Positions 1 through 9,316 of a DNA stretch of 64,000 nt are shown here, piece after piece; the stretch's first letter is position 1; each line of letters starts with the position of its first letter. A model generated the notes under the pieces. That model did no database searches, was not told the origin of the DNA, and worked only from the letters and a program-made list of their open reading frames with translations. The translations under genes and the position numbers were made by a program. This stretch comes from Linnemannia hyalina (lineage: Eukaryota; Mortierellomycota; Mortierellomycetes; Mortierellales; Mortierellaceae): contig JAHRHY010000023.1 in the NCBI GenBank assembly GCA_019671135.1, forward strand, positions 248,001-312,000, read 5' to 3'.

Positions 1-838
1 CATTCGAAAACACCGATGAAATCGCCGCCAACGGCCTCTTCCTTGAGGGCAAAAGGTTCAACTACCTTCGCAGCGGAGACGCAAGCATCTATGCCCTTGT
101 GAGTTATTTTTCTCTTTCATTCTTTTTCCTTTGTTGTTCTTTGTGGTACCATGACTTTCACGCTCCAAAGGTCGGCGGGGTGACTGTACACCAAAGTTCC
201 GTCGAAATGGTCCTGGTGAGAGTGTGGAGCCCGCGTGTTGTCTTGTGAAAAAACCAAAAATAGCTCTGGTGGCAACAAATCAACAACAGCAGCAAACCAA
301 CAATAGCACGCTACTCCATACAACAGCCATGCCAAGCTACTGGATGCTGGCTCTCATAAGACCTATTTTTATTTCTTCGTTCATTCTTTCTCTCTGGGGC
401 CCTACTCTGCTTTCATCTCCTGAAGAGTTGTAGGGTGTACTTGAGGAAGTAAAATGAAGAGAGAGTGTGTGGGACCGTAGTACTATCCCTGAGGCCCAGA
501 GTTCAATTCATTTCCGAGCCATTATTGAGAATAGAGTTTCTAACGCTTTTCATTTCATTTCATTTCGTTTCATTTCATTTCCAATAGGGTGAGGGTGGAG
601 TAACGTGCGTGAGAACAAACAAAGCTGTCCTCCTTGGACACTATGCCGAGAACATGCCCGCAGGCGACAGCACAGTCGTCGTCGAGTCCCTTGGCGACTA
701 CCTCCGTGGCACTGGTTTTGTAAGTCTCTTTGGATGGTCAATTGAGTGTCTAATAGTGCTCAATTGCACGCTGTTTGCATGGATGTGCCATTTACTTACT
801 GTCCTTCTTCTCCCTCTCCTCTCTTTTGATCATAGTAA
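1..838 (+). CDS. PFY1: Profilin, C-terminal part (gene runs off the left edge)
   Basis: Actin-monomer and poly-proline binding protein of the cytoplasmic actin cytoskeleton. The visible coding exons are 1-98, 588-719 and 836-838, joined across introns 99-587 and 720-835 (both GT-AG). The first complete codon is at position 3. The 76 residues seen match the profilin C-terminal half: ANGLFLEGKRFNYLRSGDAS, then GEGGVTCVRTNKAVLLGHY, then the closing helix VVVESLGDYLRGTGF. Profilins end in a DYL-x-GxGF/Y sequence, so this is the natural C-terminus. The odd point is the last intron, which falls directly after the final Phe codon: the third exon adds only the TAA stop. The N-terminal exons lie outside the window. 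Identification is firm from family knowledge; the paralogue name is by analogy with yeast. Confidence 0.93.
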
Positions 839-1218
839 GTAACCGAAGCAATCGATACCCGCAATATACCTATACCCCTGCTGCCCAGGAAGTGCCTGAT
901 GCTGGTTGTCAGGCTGTCCTTGATGGCATACACTCATACACTACACTAAATAGAATTCAAATAGACACCTAATAGACACTTTTAGACAAAGCAAGTTTTC
1001 TCCTGTGGCTTATGCATCTCCGCTTGCTTCTTTTTTTATTTTTTTATTTGAGCATTCAAGCACGAAAAGGGTTACATCGTTTTTTGTTGACAACCGACGA
1101 GACCCATTGCATCAAGGACGAACAAGAGCAGAAGTAGTGCCCAACCAGGAAGTAATACGTGGCAAAGGAAACAGGACCTTGAGAAAACAAAAAAAAACAA
1201 GTTACTCAATAACAAGCA
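839..1218. other. Intergenic: profilin 3' UTR and LAS1 promoter
   Basis: This 380 bp gap between two co-directional genes holds T-rich and A-rich stretches (for example around 1027-1046 and 1187-1198). I see no gene and no clear TATA box in it. Confidence 0.5.
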
Positions 1219-3475
1219 ATGCCACCCAAACTGCCCAAGCTGGTGCCATGGCATTCCCCCGCCGAGTTCATTCAGGTGCACCAATGGTTCTACCCTCTTC
1301 CCACTGAGGATGGGTCACCAGATATCAGAGCTCAGGAGTGTGCCGTTCGACGCGTAAGGAAAACAAACCATTCATCAATTGGGATATCAACTGATTGATC
1401 AGTAGAGTCTACCGATTATCCCATAGGATAAGCTCACGAGGAAAGGAGACTAACATCAGTCCAATTTATTCTCTTCTGTTGAACATAGGTGAAGGCATGG
1501 GGGGCAAGAGGGAAACTGCCTCACGCAATCGACTCGACAGCGGCGTTCATGCAGGTCGTCATCCGGGACTGGACACAGACATGCTCGGACCAAGATCTGC
1601 GACACATGTACTCGATGGTCTTTATCCGGTTCGTCAATGGCTATGTCGATGGCTTCCAGTCGTCCAAATCTGCCAAATCGATCGCTTACCTGGCAGTCGA
1701 GAAGGTCGGCATGCCGATCTGGTTTGTGGAGCTCAGACATACAGCCACCCATGACTACTTGCCGAGTCTGACTATCCTCCGCAGTGCGACAAACCAGGTA
1801 TGAAGCAAAAGATTTGTCGGTCGGCGGAAAGGTTTGCAAGTTATTTTCGGCCGTGCCGTTCTAACAATCTTATTTGCATTCATCGAATATGTAGGCGCTG
1901 ACATGGATCAACAACAACTATTGGATGCCACAATTGGTCTCTGTCAAGCTGGATGAAACCCTGTCGCCAGAAATGATGACTGTCATGTCTGACTATGTCC
2001 GTACTGTCATTACGAGCCACAGATCCGAGAAGGAGAGGCAGCTTGAAGGTGAGATACACAAACACATTTTATCTGTTCGGCCATCAAAGGATATGAGGAC
2101 GCGCTTGTTAACCCGTAACATCGGCTGGTTTATGTAGAAAACACATTATCGCAACCAAAGCACGAAGCACACATCATCGGCCGTCTGGTACGCGACCTCA
2201 TCAAACGCTGCCGATCAGGAGACGAACTACTGAATGTTTTGATCCCGATCTTGCTGGAACCAGGAATGCTCGTACCCAACGCCAAAAAGATGAGAGCTTC
2301 AGGAAGAGACTTGAGTCTGGACAGTCTTGGTCGGATGGTTGACTTGTGCTGGATGCCATTGATGAACAAGCTGCAGACGGATCTGAGGGGGACGAACAAC
2401 AAGGATGGGGAACCTATTTCGTTCTGGGTCGGACTTGTGGACGCCATGCTTCAAAAACTGGTGGATGCCAATAATGCGGTGCATGCTGCGGCGTTGCCGA
2501 CGGCTACTGCGGCTGAAAAGTCTGCAGCCAAGACGGGCAGCTACTTGATCACGATATGTAAGTTATAGGTTAGGATCGTTTGTGTAATGGCTGCCTGAGG
2601 CCAAAGAAAAGGCTTATGTGTACGAGACTCTAACCACCTCATGTTACGACCATATATTTTTAGTGGCGTGGCTCAAGTACCTTATCAAACTGAATTATGA
2701 CCAGCAGCGCCAAAAACATAGCAATACACGAACAAAGGCAGGATCATCATCATCTCTCTCCTCAGGAACAGCCTCGCCCTCATTCACCTCCCTCTCAGTC
2801 ACATCCCCCGACACTTCAACACCAACATCTTCACGGCCCTCTGTCGCAGCCATGGCTGCTCAACTCGTGGCAGAACAAGCGTCCACCAACCAACCAGCAG
2901 TCATGTTCGACAACGACGACATTATCAACATTGTCGAGGACTGTCTCCAGAGCAGCTTGATCCATGTCAGTCCCCTCATCCGCTCGGTCCTCAACACTGT
3001 GATTGAGTGTGATGCCGACATCAAGGAAAAAATTGGACCACTTCTGAGACAGATTGATCAAAGGATTGTTGCTGGCGGCGCTCAGGTCGCAGCACCTGTC
3101 CAGGCACCAGTATCAGCACCAACGACGCCTGCTCCCTCTACCCCGACTATGAACACTGTATCTGTGAGAGGCAGTGTATGGCACGAGGGGTCTAGCAAGG
3201 ACGATGATACCAAGGCTGCAGAGCCTCAGAACGAAGACACCGTGATGACTGATTCTACCACAACAACACAGGAATCTGAACTCGACCAGCCATCTGTTGA
3301 TAACCTGGAAGATGTTGTTGTTGATGCTGCACTACCAACACCAAAAGCGTGGACACTTTATGAAGCTGACTCATGGCGGCCATGTCCTTTGGGTTGTCTC
3401 CCTGGAGGAGTCGTTCCCGACCTGTCATTACCTTGGGAACTGGATAACCCACCAATAGCCCGTGTCATGATTTAG
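1219..3475 (+). CDS. LAS1: Ribosomal biogenesis protein LAS1 (HEPN endoribonuclease)
   Basis: Nucleolar endonuclease that, with the Grc3 kinase, cuts ITS2 of pre-rRNA during 60S subunit assembly. Exons are 1219-1353, 1489-1797, 1895-2048, 2138-2557 and 2664-3475. Together they give 609 residues in an open frame, within the usual size range. The HEPN domain spans roughly residues 5-175. Its catalytic RHxxxH motif is visible as LRHTATHDYLPSL (R128, H129, H133), the family signature, and ALTWINNNYW follows in exon 3. The middle is helical. Residues 350-500 are Ser/Thr/Pro-rich low complexity. The end (WTLYEADSWRPCPLGCLPGG) resembles the conserved C-terminal tail thought to contact Grc3. The start is the first ATG in frame with the PWHSPAEF segment typical of the N-terminus. 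Assignment is strong; the exact low-complexity boundary is not important for function. Confidence 0.95.
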
Positions 3476-3653
3476 AGACACACGAGATAAAAAAATTTAC
3501 ATCGACATGGAGACGTGAAAATACTGTTTGAAAATGTTGTTTTAATGTGTTGTACAAAAAGTGAATAGGATGCAAGTGTTGGGTATTAATGGTGGTACAG
3601 GCCTATTGTAGGCGAATGCTTGAAGGGGGAGTGGGGCCATAGAGGAAGCCGTT

Positions 3654-3836
3654 TTACATAAGGCTAAAGTTGGCGGGCATAGTCTGCACCGACTTGCGGA
3701 GGGCCATCTCAAGCGCCCGATCGCGGGTCATCTTGACTTGGACAGAACGCTGGCCATCGACTGAGGAGCGAGGCGTCTGCGCTGGGGAGGTGGCAGCGGA
3801 GGCTGACTGGTTCTTGTTGGACTTGAAGAGGGACAT
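3654..3836 (-). CDS. MSLFKS small protein, copy 1 (type A C-terminus, 60 aa)
   Basis: Leftmost member of the thirteen-copy family; I do not recognise a function. The N-terminal half (residues 1-33) is basic and rich in Ser/Ala/Thr/Pro, with SP and TP sites. The C-terminal half is a likely amphipathic helix (MTRDRALEMALRKSVQTM) ending PANFSLM. There is no signal peptide, membrane segment or intron. It is diverged from the other type A copies (Gln10, Gly28, SVQV before the helix). Its TATA box lies at 3948-3954 on the complementary strand, 112 bp before the ATG, and it is divergent from copy 2. A 3' element (complement of CACTTGCATCCT) is at 3567-3578. Confidence 0.8.
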   Translation of the reverse strand: MSLFKSNKNQSASAATSPAQTPRSSVDGQRSVQVKMTRDRALEMALRKSVQTMPANFSLM

Positions 3837-4503
3837 GGTTATGTTTTACTTGTGAGGAGTGGAGGTTGCTTGGGTAGCTTGGTTCTAGCCTGGTTGTTGA
3901 GTTGTTTGTGATGAAAATGAAGAAAGAAAGGAGGAGAGCAGAGGGGGTTTTATATTTCTTTGTTTTGTTGCCAATTGCTTTCTAATCGAAACCGTGTTGT
4001 CGGTCGAGCATGGACCATTCTGGCCGCTTCTTCTTTTTGTGTCATTGCCATCATCTTTTGAAGCGGAGTCAAGGATCAAAATCAGAGTCATGGCCGTTAT
4101 TCTGCAAGAGTCGACGGATGTTCAGCAATTATGACGCTTTTACTTGGCCCTGAGGCATTTTGACTATGAACAGAGAGAAATAAAGATTTTTCCAGTGCGG
4201 CGGATGGGAAGAAAGAGCGGAGTGTAACTATCAACAACCCCCATGCTTGCCAAGAGTGGAAATGAACCGTGCAACAGACATGCAGACAATATTCTTCTTT
4301 GCGCTCTTGGCTATGACGATGATGTCCCAATTGCTTCTTGACCCTGCCTTCTCACTTATATAAATACTTCCTCGATCCCACCCATTTCAATCCTTATTCT
4401 TAACAACGACAACTCAAGCTATCCAAAGCAACACCAAGCAACCCTTCCTCCCTCCTTCAAGACCTCCCTCAAGTTCTCCCTCTCAAGCCAACCAACAATA
4501 ACC
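3837..4503. promoter_or_regulatory. Bidirectional promoter of copies 1 and 2
   Basis: Two outward TATA boxes are seen: TATAAAA for copy 1 (complement of 3948-3954) and TATATAAA for copy 2 (4357-4364). The shared motif, in the orientation GAGCATGGACCATTC, is at 4006-4020. GCGGAGT sequences are at 4063-4069 and 4217-4228, the latter as the 12-mer GCGGAGTGTAAC. CCAAT-like sequences (CCAATTG) lie just upstream of both TATA boxes. The 5' leaders are CAA- and CT-rich, as in strongly expressed fungal genes. The region recurs inverted upstream of copies 4/5, and half of it recurs upstream of copy 12. Confidence 0.7.
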
Positions 4504-4692
4504 ATGTCTCTCTTCAAGTCCAACAAGAACAAGTCAGCCTCCGCTGCCACCTCCCCAGCCCAGACGCCTCGCTCCTCAGTCGATGCACAACGCCCTGTCG
4601 TCGAAGGAAACACGATGACTCGCGAGCAAGCCATCCGTCTGGCCATGCACAACGCCCATCAGAAGTTGCCTCACCACTTTAGCCTTCTGTAA
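4504..4692 (+). CDS. MSLFKS small protein, copy 2 (type B C-terminus, 62 aa)
   Basis: Founder-like copy of the type B form. The N-terminus MSLFKSNKNKSASAATS is shared with the family. The second half differs: VVEGNTMTREQAIRLAMHNA followed by HQKLPHHFSLL, richer in His. The Thr in GNT distinguishes it from copies 5 and 12, which have Lys. It is divergent from copy 1 and convergent with copy 3. The 3' element CACTTGCATCCT is at 4763-4774, followed directly by an AATAAA poly(A) signal. Function unknown. Confidence 0.82.
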   Translation: MSLFKSNKNKSASAATSPAQTPRSSVDAQRPVVEGNTMTREQAIRLAMHNAHQKLPHHFSLL

Positions 4693-5252
4693 ACTTAGAG
4701 ACCACCCACCTCACCTCACATCACCTTTGCATATCTTTCATCCTTCACTGTATAATACCACACACTTGCATCCTTAATAAACCCATTGCATAAACTCTAC
4801 ACCTTTATGTTTGTTGTGAATGCTGCATATCATGTCATGGAATGCCGTTGAATGTGGAGGGGGAGTGATAAACGACTGTTGCTTGATCATTTCGTTCTTG
4901 CTCCCTACAGCACGCGTCAGATTTTTCACAAGAGAAAAGTCAGGAACAGAACTGAGACCGATTGACATGTTGATGTGTCTGACTGATCAGTGCCTGGTTG
5001 ATGGATCGGACTGATCAGTCGTCCGTTCATCTCTTGTCATTATACAACTTTCTTCAGTTGCCAATCTCAGAACATCGTACAAAGCGGACACGAAAGGGAA
5101 AACAAGTAGATATAGTAGAAGAGGATGCAAGTGTTTATTGTATATTACAGGATTGAGAATGCAGGATGGGATGTGATGAATATAATGCAAAGTGTAAGGG
5201 TATGAGAGGCCTTGTGGAAGACTGTTCTTGCGGACCAGGTGTTGGTGCTGCT
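4693..5252. other. Convergent 3' region of copies 2 and 3
   Basis: No gene is seen. It holds the 3' UTRs and poly(A) signals of both neighbours, plus two perfect 10 bp palindromes ACTGATCAGT at 4982-4991 and 5010-5019. The same layout recurs between copies 5/6 and copies 11/12. Confidence 0.6.
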
Positions 5253-5435
5253 TTACATAAGGTTGAAGTTGGCAGGCATGGTCTGCACCGACTTGCGGAG
5301 GGCCATCTCGAGGGCCTGGTCACGGGTCATCTTGGCTTGGGCGGGACGCTGGGCATCTACTGAAGGACGAGGAGTCTGAGCTGGGGTCGAGGCAGCAGAG
5401 GCAGTCTTGTTCTTGTTGGACTTGAAGAGAGACAT
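5253..5435 (-). CDS. MSLFKS small protein, copy 3 (type A, 60 aa)
   Basis: Translation is identical to copies 6 and 11. It contains TPAQTPRPSVDAQRP, then AQAKMTRDQALEMALRKS and the end PANFNLM. TATAAAA is at 5581-5587 (complement), 146 bp before the ATG. The 3' UTR carries the complement of CACTTGCATCCT at 5122-5133 beside AATAAA. Its expected divergent partner (an equivalent of copy 7) is missing. In its place, from about 6120, lies the truncated F-box-like gene. Confidence 0.82.
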   Translation of the reverse strand: MSLFKSNKNKTASAASTPAQTPRPSVDAQRPAQAKMTRDQALEMALRKSVQTMPANFNLM

Positions 5436-6120
5436 GGCTGGTTGTGTGTGTTGTTGGCTTGAGTGAGAGAGGACTTGAGGGTATGTTGGTTGGTGGTTGG
5501 TCGCTTGGGTAGCTTGAGTTGTTGTTGTTGTGTTTGGTTGTTGTGATGAGGAATAGAAAAGAGGGAGGGGAATGCTGTGCTTTTATACCTTCTGAACTCC
5601 CTCGATATTTGTCTTCAAGCGTTTCCTCACTTGGCAACGACGTTTGAAAGAGACGTCAACTCAGAAAATCGACTGCCGACTGCCGAGCATTGCCGAGAAG
5701 GGTGAGCATGGACCATTCCAGTCGCTTCCATAGCAACAGGCGGAGTGTCACTCAAATTAGACATGTTGCTTTTCTCGCAGTTCTTCCATTTGTTGTTTTT
5801 GTCTCCGCCAAGAAGAAAAGAAATTCGACGCTCACATTTTCACATCCAACCCTCAACCTTTGATGACGATTGTTGACACGAACGCAGCGGAGAGGTGGGA
5901 CAGGTACAAATATGGACTCCATTGGCCCTGGAGCAAAAAGGGCAGCGGGCGGAGTGTAACCTTGGCACAGTATGTTACTTTTTTTGTCTCCAACGTTGCC
6001 AAGAGAAGAAATTAACAACCGTGCCCAAAGTGGCGCGGCGACTTGTTTTCTTGCAATTAGAGTAAGTTGCGAGAGAGGGACGTTGTCATTCTTGGCTCCG
6101 GCTACGGTACTGGTTCCGCC
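5436..6120. promoter_or_regulatory. Promoter of copy 3; orphan half of a bidirectional promoter
   Basis: Closely matches the copy 6/7 intergenic region (9317-10030). The TATA is at 5581-5587, the GAGCATGGACCATTC motif at 5704-5718, a GCGGAGTGTCAC at about 5736-5747 and GCGGAGTGTAAC at 5949-5960. The match to 9960-10030 (AATTAGAGTAAGTTGCG, then TACGGTACTGGTTC) ends near 6120, marking a rearrangement breakpoint. Confidence 0.65.
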
Positions 6121-7031
6121 TTGTTCAGTGGTGGGAGAGACTTGAGTAAGCGAAGTTGGTATTCCTCTGGGCCATCCTCTTCATAAGCGCTCTCCTTGAG
6201 TTTGAGTCGACCAGTGGCAAGTACCCCGGGGTGGCGTCTCCGGTGCTCCTGAGTAAACAAAATCATAGCCTCGAGTTGTTGCAACCTCTCTATCTGTAGC
6301 ATCTTCCATGCCTCTTGCTGTTCTAGAGTCGCACTTTGTTGCCAGTCTCCAGCTGGTCGGGTGTTCCTGTCCAATAAAAACGTCACGTCCGCAAGGACCT
6401 CGAAGCGACTGACCAATGGCAAGTAGCGAGCGATATCTGAGAGAGGGACGGACAAGGTCTTGACACGCTCTGTATCCATACTGAGCGCCCATGTCAAGTC
6501 CCTGCAGAGTTCTTGGCCAGCAGGATACTGAACTCTCCAATCGTATGATTTGTACGCGAGGTCGTCCTTGACAGAACACTCGAGCAAGTATCGTCTCGTA
6601 TGTCCGTAACGCTTCAGATAGTCGCGAAAGCCAGCATCGACACCCAAAAGGATGGTGAAAGGAAGTCTGTAACTGGGCTTGACCCCCACGCTGGTGACGA
6701 ACGAGTAATATGGGATGATTTTCGTTGTAGCCTCTACTGTCTGCTGATGTCCTGGTTCCGACGATTCTGAGAGATACGCGACTCGCAACAGGGTCGAGAC
6801 GTGGCCATCGGGCATGCTGTGAAGGAGGATTCTGATCAGCTTCGATAGTTTGAGAGCGCTTTTCGATATGACAAGCCGAAAAGGTTCCTTGTACAATAAG
6901 GGTAAGGTCGCGGAACAGACGTATTTGTTGGTCAAGAGGAGGGAGTAGAGAGAGTTGCTGTCACACTCCTGTACAAGAGAGAGAATGATCAACTGGAGAC
7001 ATTCTAATGGCAGAGGGAATGAGGCTGACAT
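6102..7031 (-). pseudogene. Truncated F-box-like protein fused into repeat DNA
   Basis: 309-codon open frame beginning MSASFPLPLECLQLIILSLV, then a Leu-rich segment with SLLLTNKYVCSATLPLLYKE. This is the N-terminal F-box-like pattern of a large family I associate with Mortierella genomes, whose members are usually well over 500 residues. The frame stops after KSLPPLNKAEPVP. The last residues (about AEPVP and the stop) are encoded by sequence homologous to the promoter between copies 6 and 7 (about 10000-10020). The original C-terminal region therefore appears lost at a breakpoint near 6120. It could still be expressed as a short protein. Family assignment is moderate; the truncation reading is an inference from the repeat junction. 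Confidence 0.6.
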
Positions 7032-7506
7032 GGGTAATGTGTCGGAATGGAACAGTGATGGAGTAGTCGGGTTGAAAAAAAGGAGTGAAAAGTGAGGAAA
7101 AGGAAAAGTGGAGATAGGGGTACCTTAGGACGAAGTAGACACCAATGGTCAATGGAAACTGGAGAGTAGACAGTTCACGCGACGCCATCAACGCGTCCCA
7201 TTCGACATTATTTTTTTTGCTTCTAAAAATAGGAAGGATCAGTAGGTTATCAGTCTCATATATTTGGCGTTGATTCACCAGGCTCCAGAATGGCGTCCTC
7301 GCTCTTCGCACCTAGCGGAGGAAGAGTTATTCCTCTCGTTAAGTAAAGGTTCGCATCATACAAGGGTAAAGTAGAGAATAATATTATGGTTGTTTATTAT
7401 GATGTACAGGGAAGTGAAAGATGCAAAGTAGTGTAATAACGCGCGAGCAGGGCTATGGATGCTTGAAGTAGGAATCCAATGGGTATGTAGGCAGACCGGC
7501 GGACGG
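7032..7506. other. F-box fragment 5' flank and copy 4 3' UTR
   Basis: No further gene could be supported. From about 7385 the sequence resembles the 3' UTR of copies 8/9 (TTTATTATGATGTACA), so the right breakpoint of the F-box segment lies close to that point. 7192-7220 holds a T-rich run. Confidence 0.45.
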
Positions 7507-7698
7507 TTACATGACGGTAGAGATGGAAGGCATGGTCTGGACAGTTTTGTGCAGGACAGAGTCAAGAGCTTGCTCGATGGTCATCTTCTTGGTAGTCTGT
7601 GCGGCAGGACGCTGGGCGTCGACTGAGGGGCGAGGAGTCTGAGCAGGAGAGGCAGCAGCAGAGGCAGACTGGTTCTTGGTGGACTTGAAGAGAGACAT
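7507..7698 (-). CDS. MSLFKS small protein, copy 4 (type C C-terminus, 63 aa)
   Basis: The type C form has AAQTTKKMTIEQALDSVLHK and ends VQTMPSISTVM instead of PANFNLM. It differs from copies 8/9 at three residues (Ile for Thr, Thr for Ala, Thr for Ile). It is transcribed from a TATA at 7844-7849 (complement) inside an inverted copy of the copy 2 promoter. A type C body is thus driven by a type B promoter. Function unknown. Confidence 0.8.
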   Translation of the reverse strand: MSLFKSTKNQSASAAASPAQTPRPSVDAQRPAAQTTKKMTIEQALDSVLHKTVQTMPSISTVM

Positions 7699-8385
7699 GG
7701 CTGGTTGTAGTATTGTTGGTTGGCTTAAGAAAACTTGAGGGAGAACTTGAGGGAGGGAGGGAGAGTTGCTTGGTGTTGCTTTGGGTTGCTTGCGTTGTTG
7801 TTATTAAGAATGAGGAATGAAAAAGGTGGGGTGCAAGGATGTATTTATACAAATGAGAAGGCAGGGTCAAGATGCAATTGGGACATCATCGTCATAGCCA
7901 AGACTGCAAAGAAGAATATTGTCTGCATGTCTGTTGCACGGTTCATTTCCACTCTTGGCAAGCATGGGGGTTGTTGATAGTTACACTCCGCTCTTTCTTC
8001 CCATCCGCCGCACTGGAAAAATCTTTATTTCTCTCTGTTCATAGTCAAAATGCCTCAGGGCCAAGTAAAAGCGTCATAATTGCTGAACATCCGTCGACTC
8101 TTGCAGAATAACGGCCATGACTCTAATTTTGATCCCTGGCTCCGCTTCAAAAGATGATGACAATGACATAAAAAAGAAGAAGTGGCCAGAATGGTCCATG
8201 CTTGGACAATGGCACGGCACTCGATTAGAAAGCAATTGGCAACAATCCAAAGAAGTATATAAACCGCCTGTTTCCTTCATTTCCTTTTTCTCTTTACCAA
8301 CAAATACAAGAACCAAGCTCCTCAATCAACCAAAGACTCCATCTCTCCTTTCAAGTCCAACCTCCACTCCTCATCAAACACAACC
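7699..8385. promoter_or_regulatory. Bidirectional promoter of copies 4 and 5 (inverted copy of the 1/2 promoter)
   Basis: From about 7840 to 8300 it is the reverse complement of about 3900-4366, with matching elements. GTTACACTCCGC is at 7980-7991, the motif variant GAATGGTCCATGCTT at 8189-8203, the TATA of copy 4 at 7844-7849 and TATATAAA for copy 5 at 8256-8263. The copy 2 half therefore faces copy 4 and the copy 1 half faces copy 5. Confidence 0.7.
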
Positions 8386-8574
8386 ATGTCGCTCTTCAAG
8401 TCCAACAAGAACAAGTCAGCCTCCGCTGCCACCTCCCCAACCCAGACGCCTCGCTCCTCAGTCGATGCACAACGCCCTGTCGTCGAAGGAAACAAGATGA
8501 CTCGCGAGCAAGCCATCCGTCTGGCCATGCACAACGCCCATCAGAAGTTGCCTCACCACTTTAGCCTTCTGTAA
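8386..8574 (+). CDS. MSLFKS small protein, copy 5 (type B, 62 aa)
   Basis: Translation identical to copy 12 (type B, with PTQTPR and GNKMTREQ). Only the codon for Ser2 differs (TCG here, TCT in copy 12). The inverted-repeat arm begins at the next base, 8392, so the body is shared with copy 12 but the promoter and leader are of copy 1 type. Convergent with copy 6. Confidence 0.82.
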   Translation: MSLFKSNKNKSASAATSPTQTPRSSVDAQRPVVEGNKMTREQAIRLAMHNAHQKLPHHFSLL

Positions 8575-9133
8575 ACTTAGAGACCACCCACCTCACCTCA
8601 CATCACCTTTGCATATCTTTCATCCTTCACTGTATAATACCACACACTTGCATCCTTAATAAACCCATTGCATAATACTCTACACCTTTATGTTTGTTGT
8701 GAATGCTGCATATCATGTCATGGAATGCCGTTGAATGTGGAGGGGGAGTGATAAACGACTGTTGCTTGTTCATTTCGTTCTTGCTCCCTACAGCACGCGT
8801 CAGATCTTTCACAAGAGAAAAGTCAGGAATAGAACTGAGACGATTGACATGTAGGTGTGTTTGACTGATCAGTGCCTGTTTAATGGATCAGACTGATCAG
8901 TCGTCCGTTCTTCTGTGTCATCATACTACTTTCTTCAGTTGCCAATCTCAGAACATCGTACAAAGCGGACACGAAAGGGAAAACAAGTAGATATAGTAGA
9001 AGAGGATGCAAGTGTTTATTGTATATTACAGGATTGAGAATGCAGGATGGGATGTGATGAATATAATGCAAAGTGTAAGGGTATGAGAGGCCTTGTGGAA
9101 GACCGTCCTTGCGGACCAGGTGTTGGTGCTGCT
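8575..9133. other. Convergent 3' region of copies 5 and 6
   Basis: Near-copy of 4693-5252, with the same poly(A) signals and two ACTGATCAGT palindromes (about 8862-8900). No gene seen. Confidence 0.6.
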
Positions 9134-9316
9134 TTACATAAGGTTGAAGTTGGCAGGCATGGTCTGCACCGACTTGCGGAGGGCCATCTCGAGGGCCTGG
9201 TCACGGGTCATCTTGGCTTGGGCGGGACGCTGGGCATCGACAGAAGGACGAGGAGTCTGAGCTGGGGTCGAGGCAGCAGAGGCAGTCTTGTTCTTGTTGG
9301 ACTTGAAGAGAGACAT
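9134..9316 (-). CDS. MSLFKS small protein, copy 6 (type A, 60 aa)
   Basis: Translation the same as copies 3 and 11. TATAAAA is at 9462-9468 (complement), 146 bp from the ATG. It is divergent from copy 7 and is the inverted-repeat partner of copy 11. The 4504-6120 block and the 8386-10020 block form a direct repeat offset by about 3.88 kb, making this the direct-repeat partner of copy 3. Confidence 0.82.
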   Translation of the reverse strand: MSLFKSNKNKTASAASTPAQTPRPSVDAQRPAQAKMTRDQALEMALRKSVQTMPANFNLM

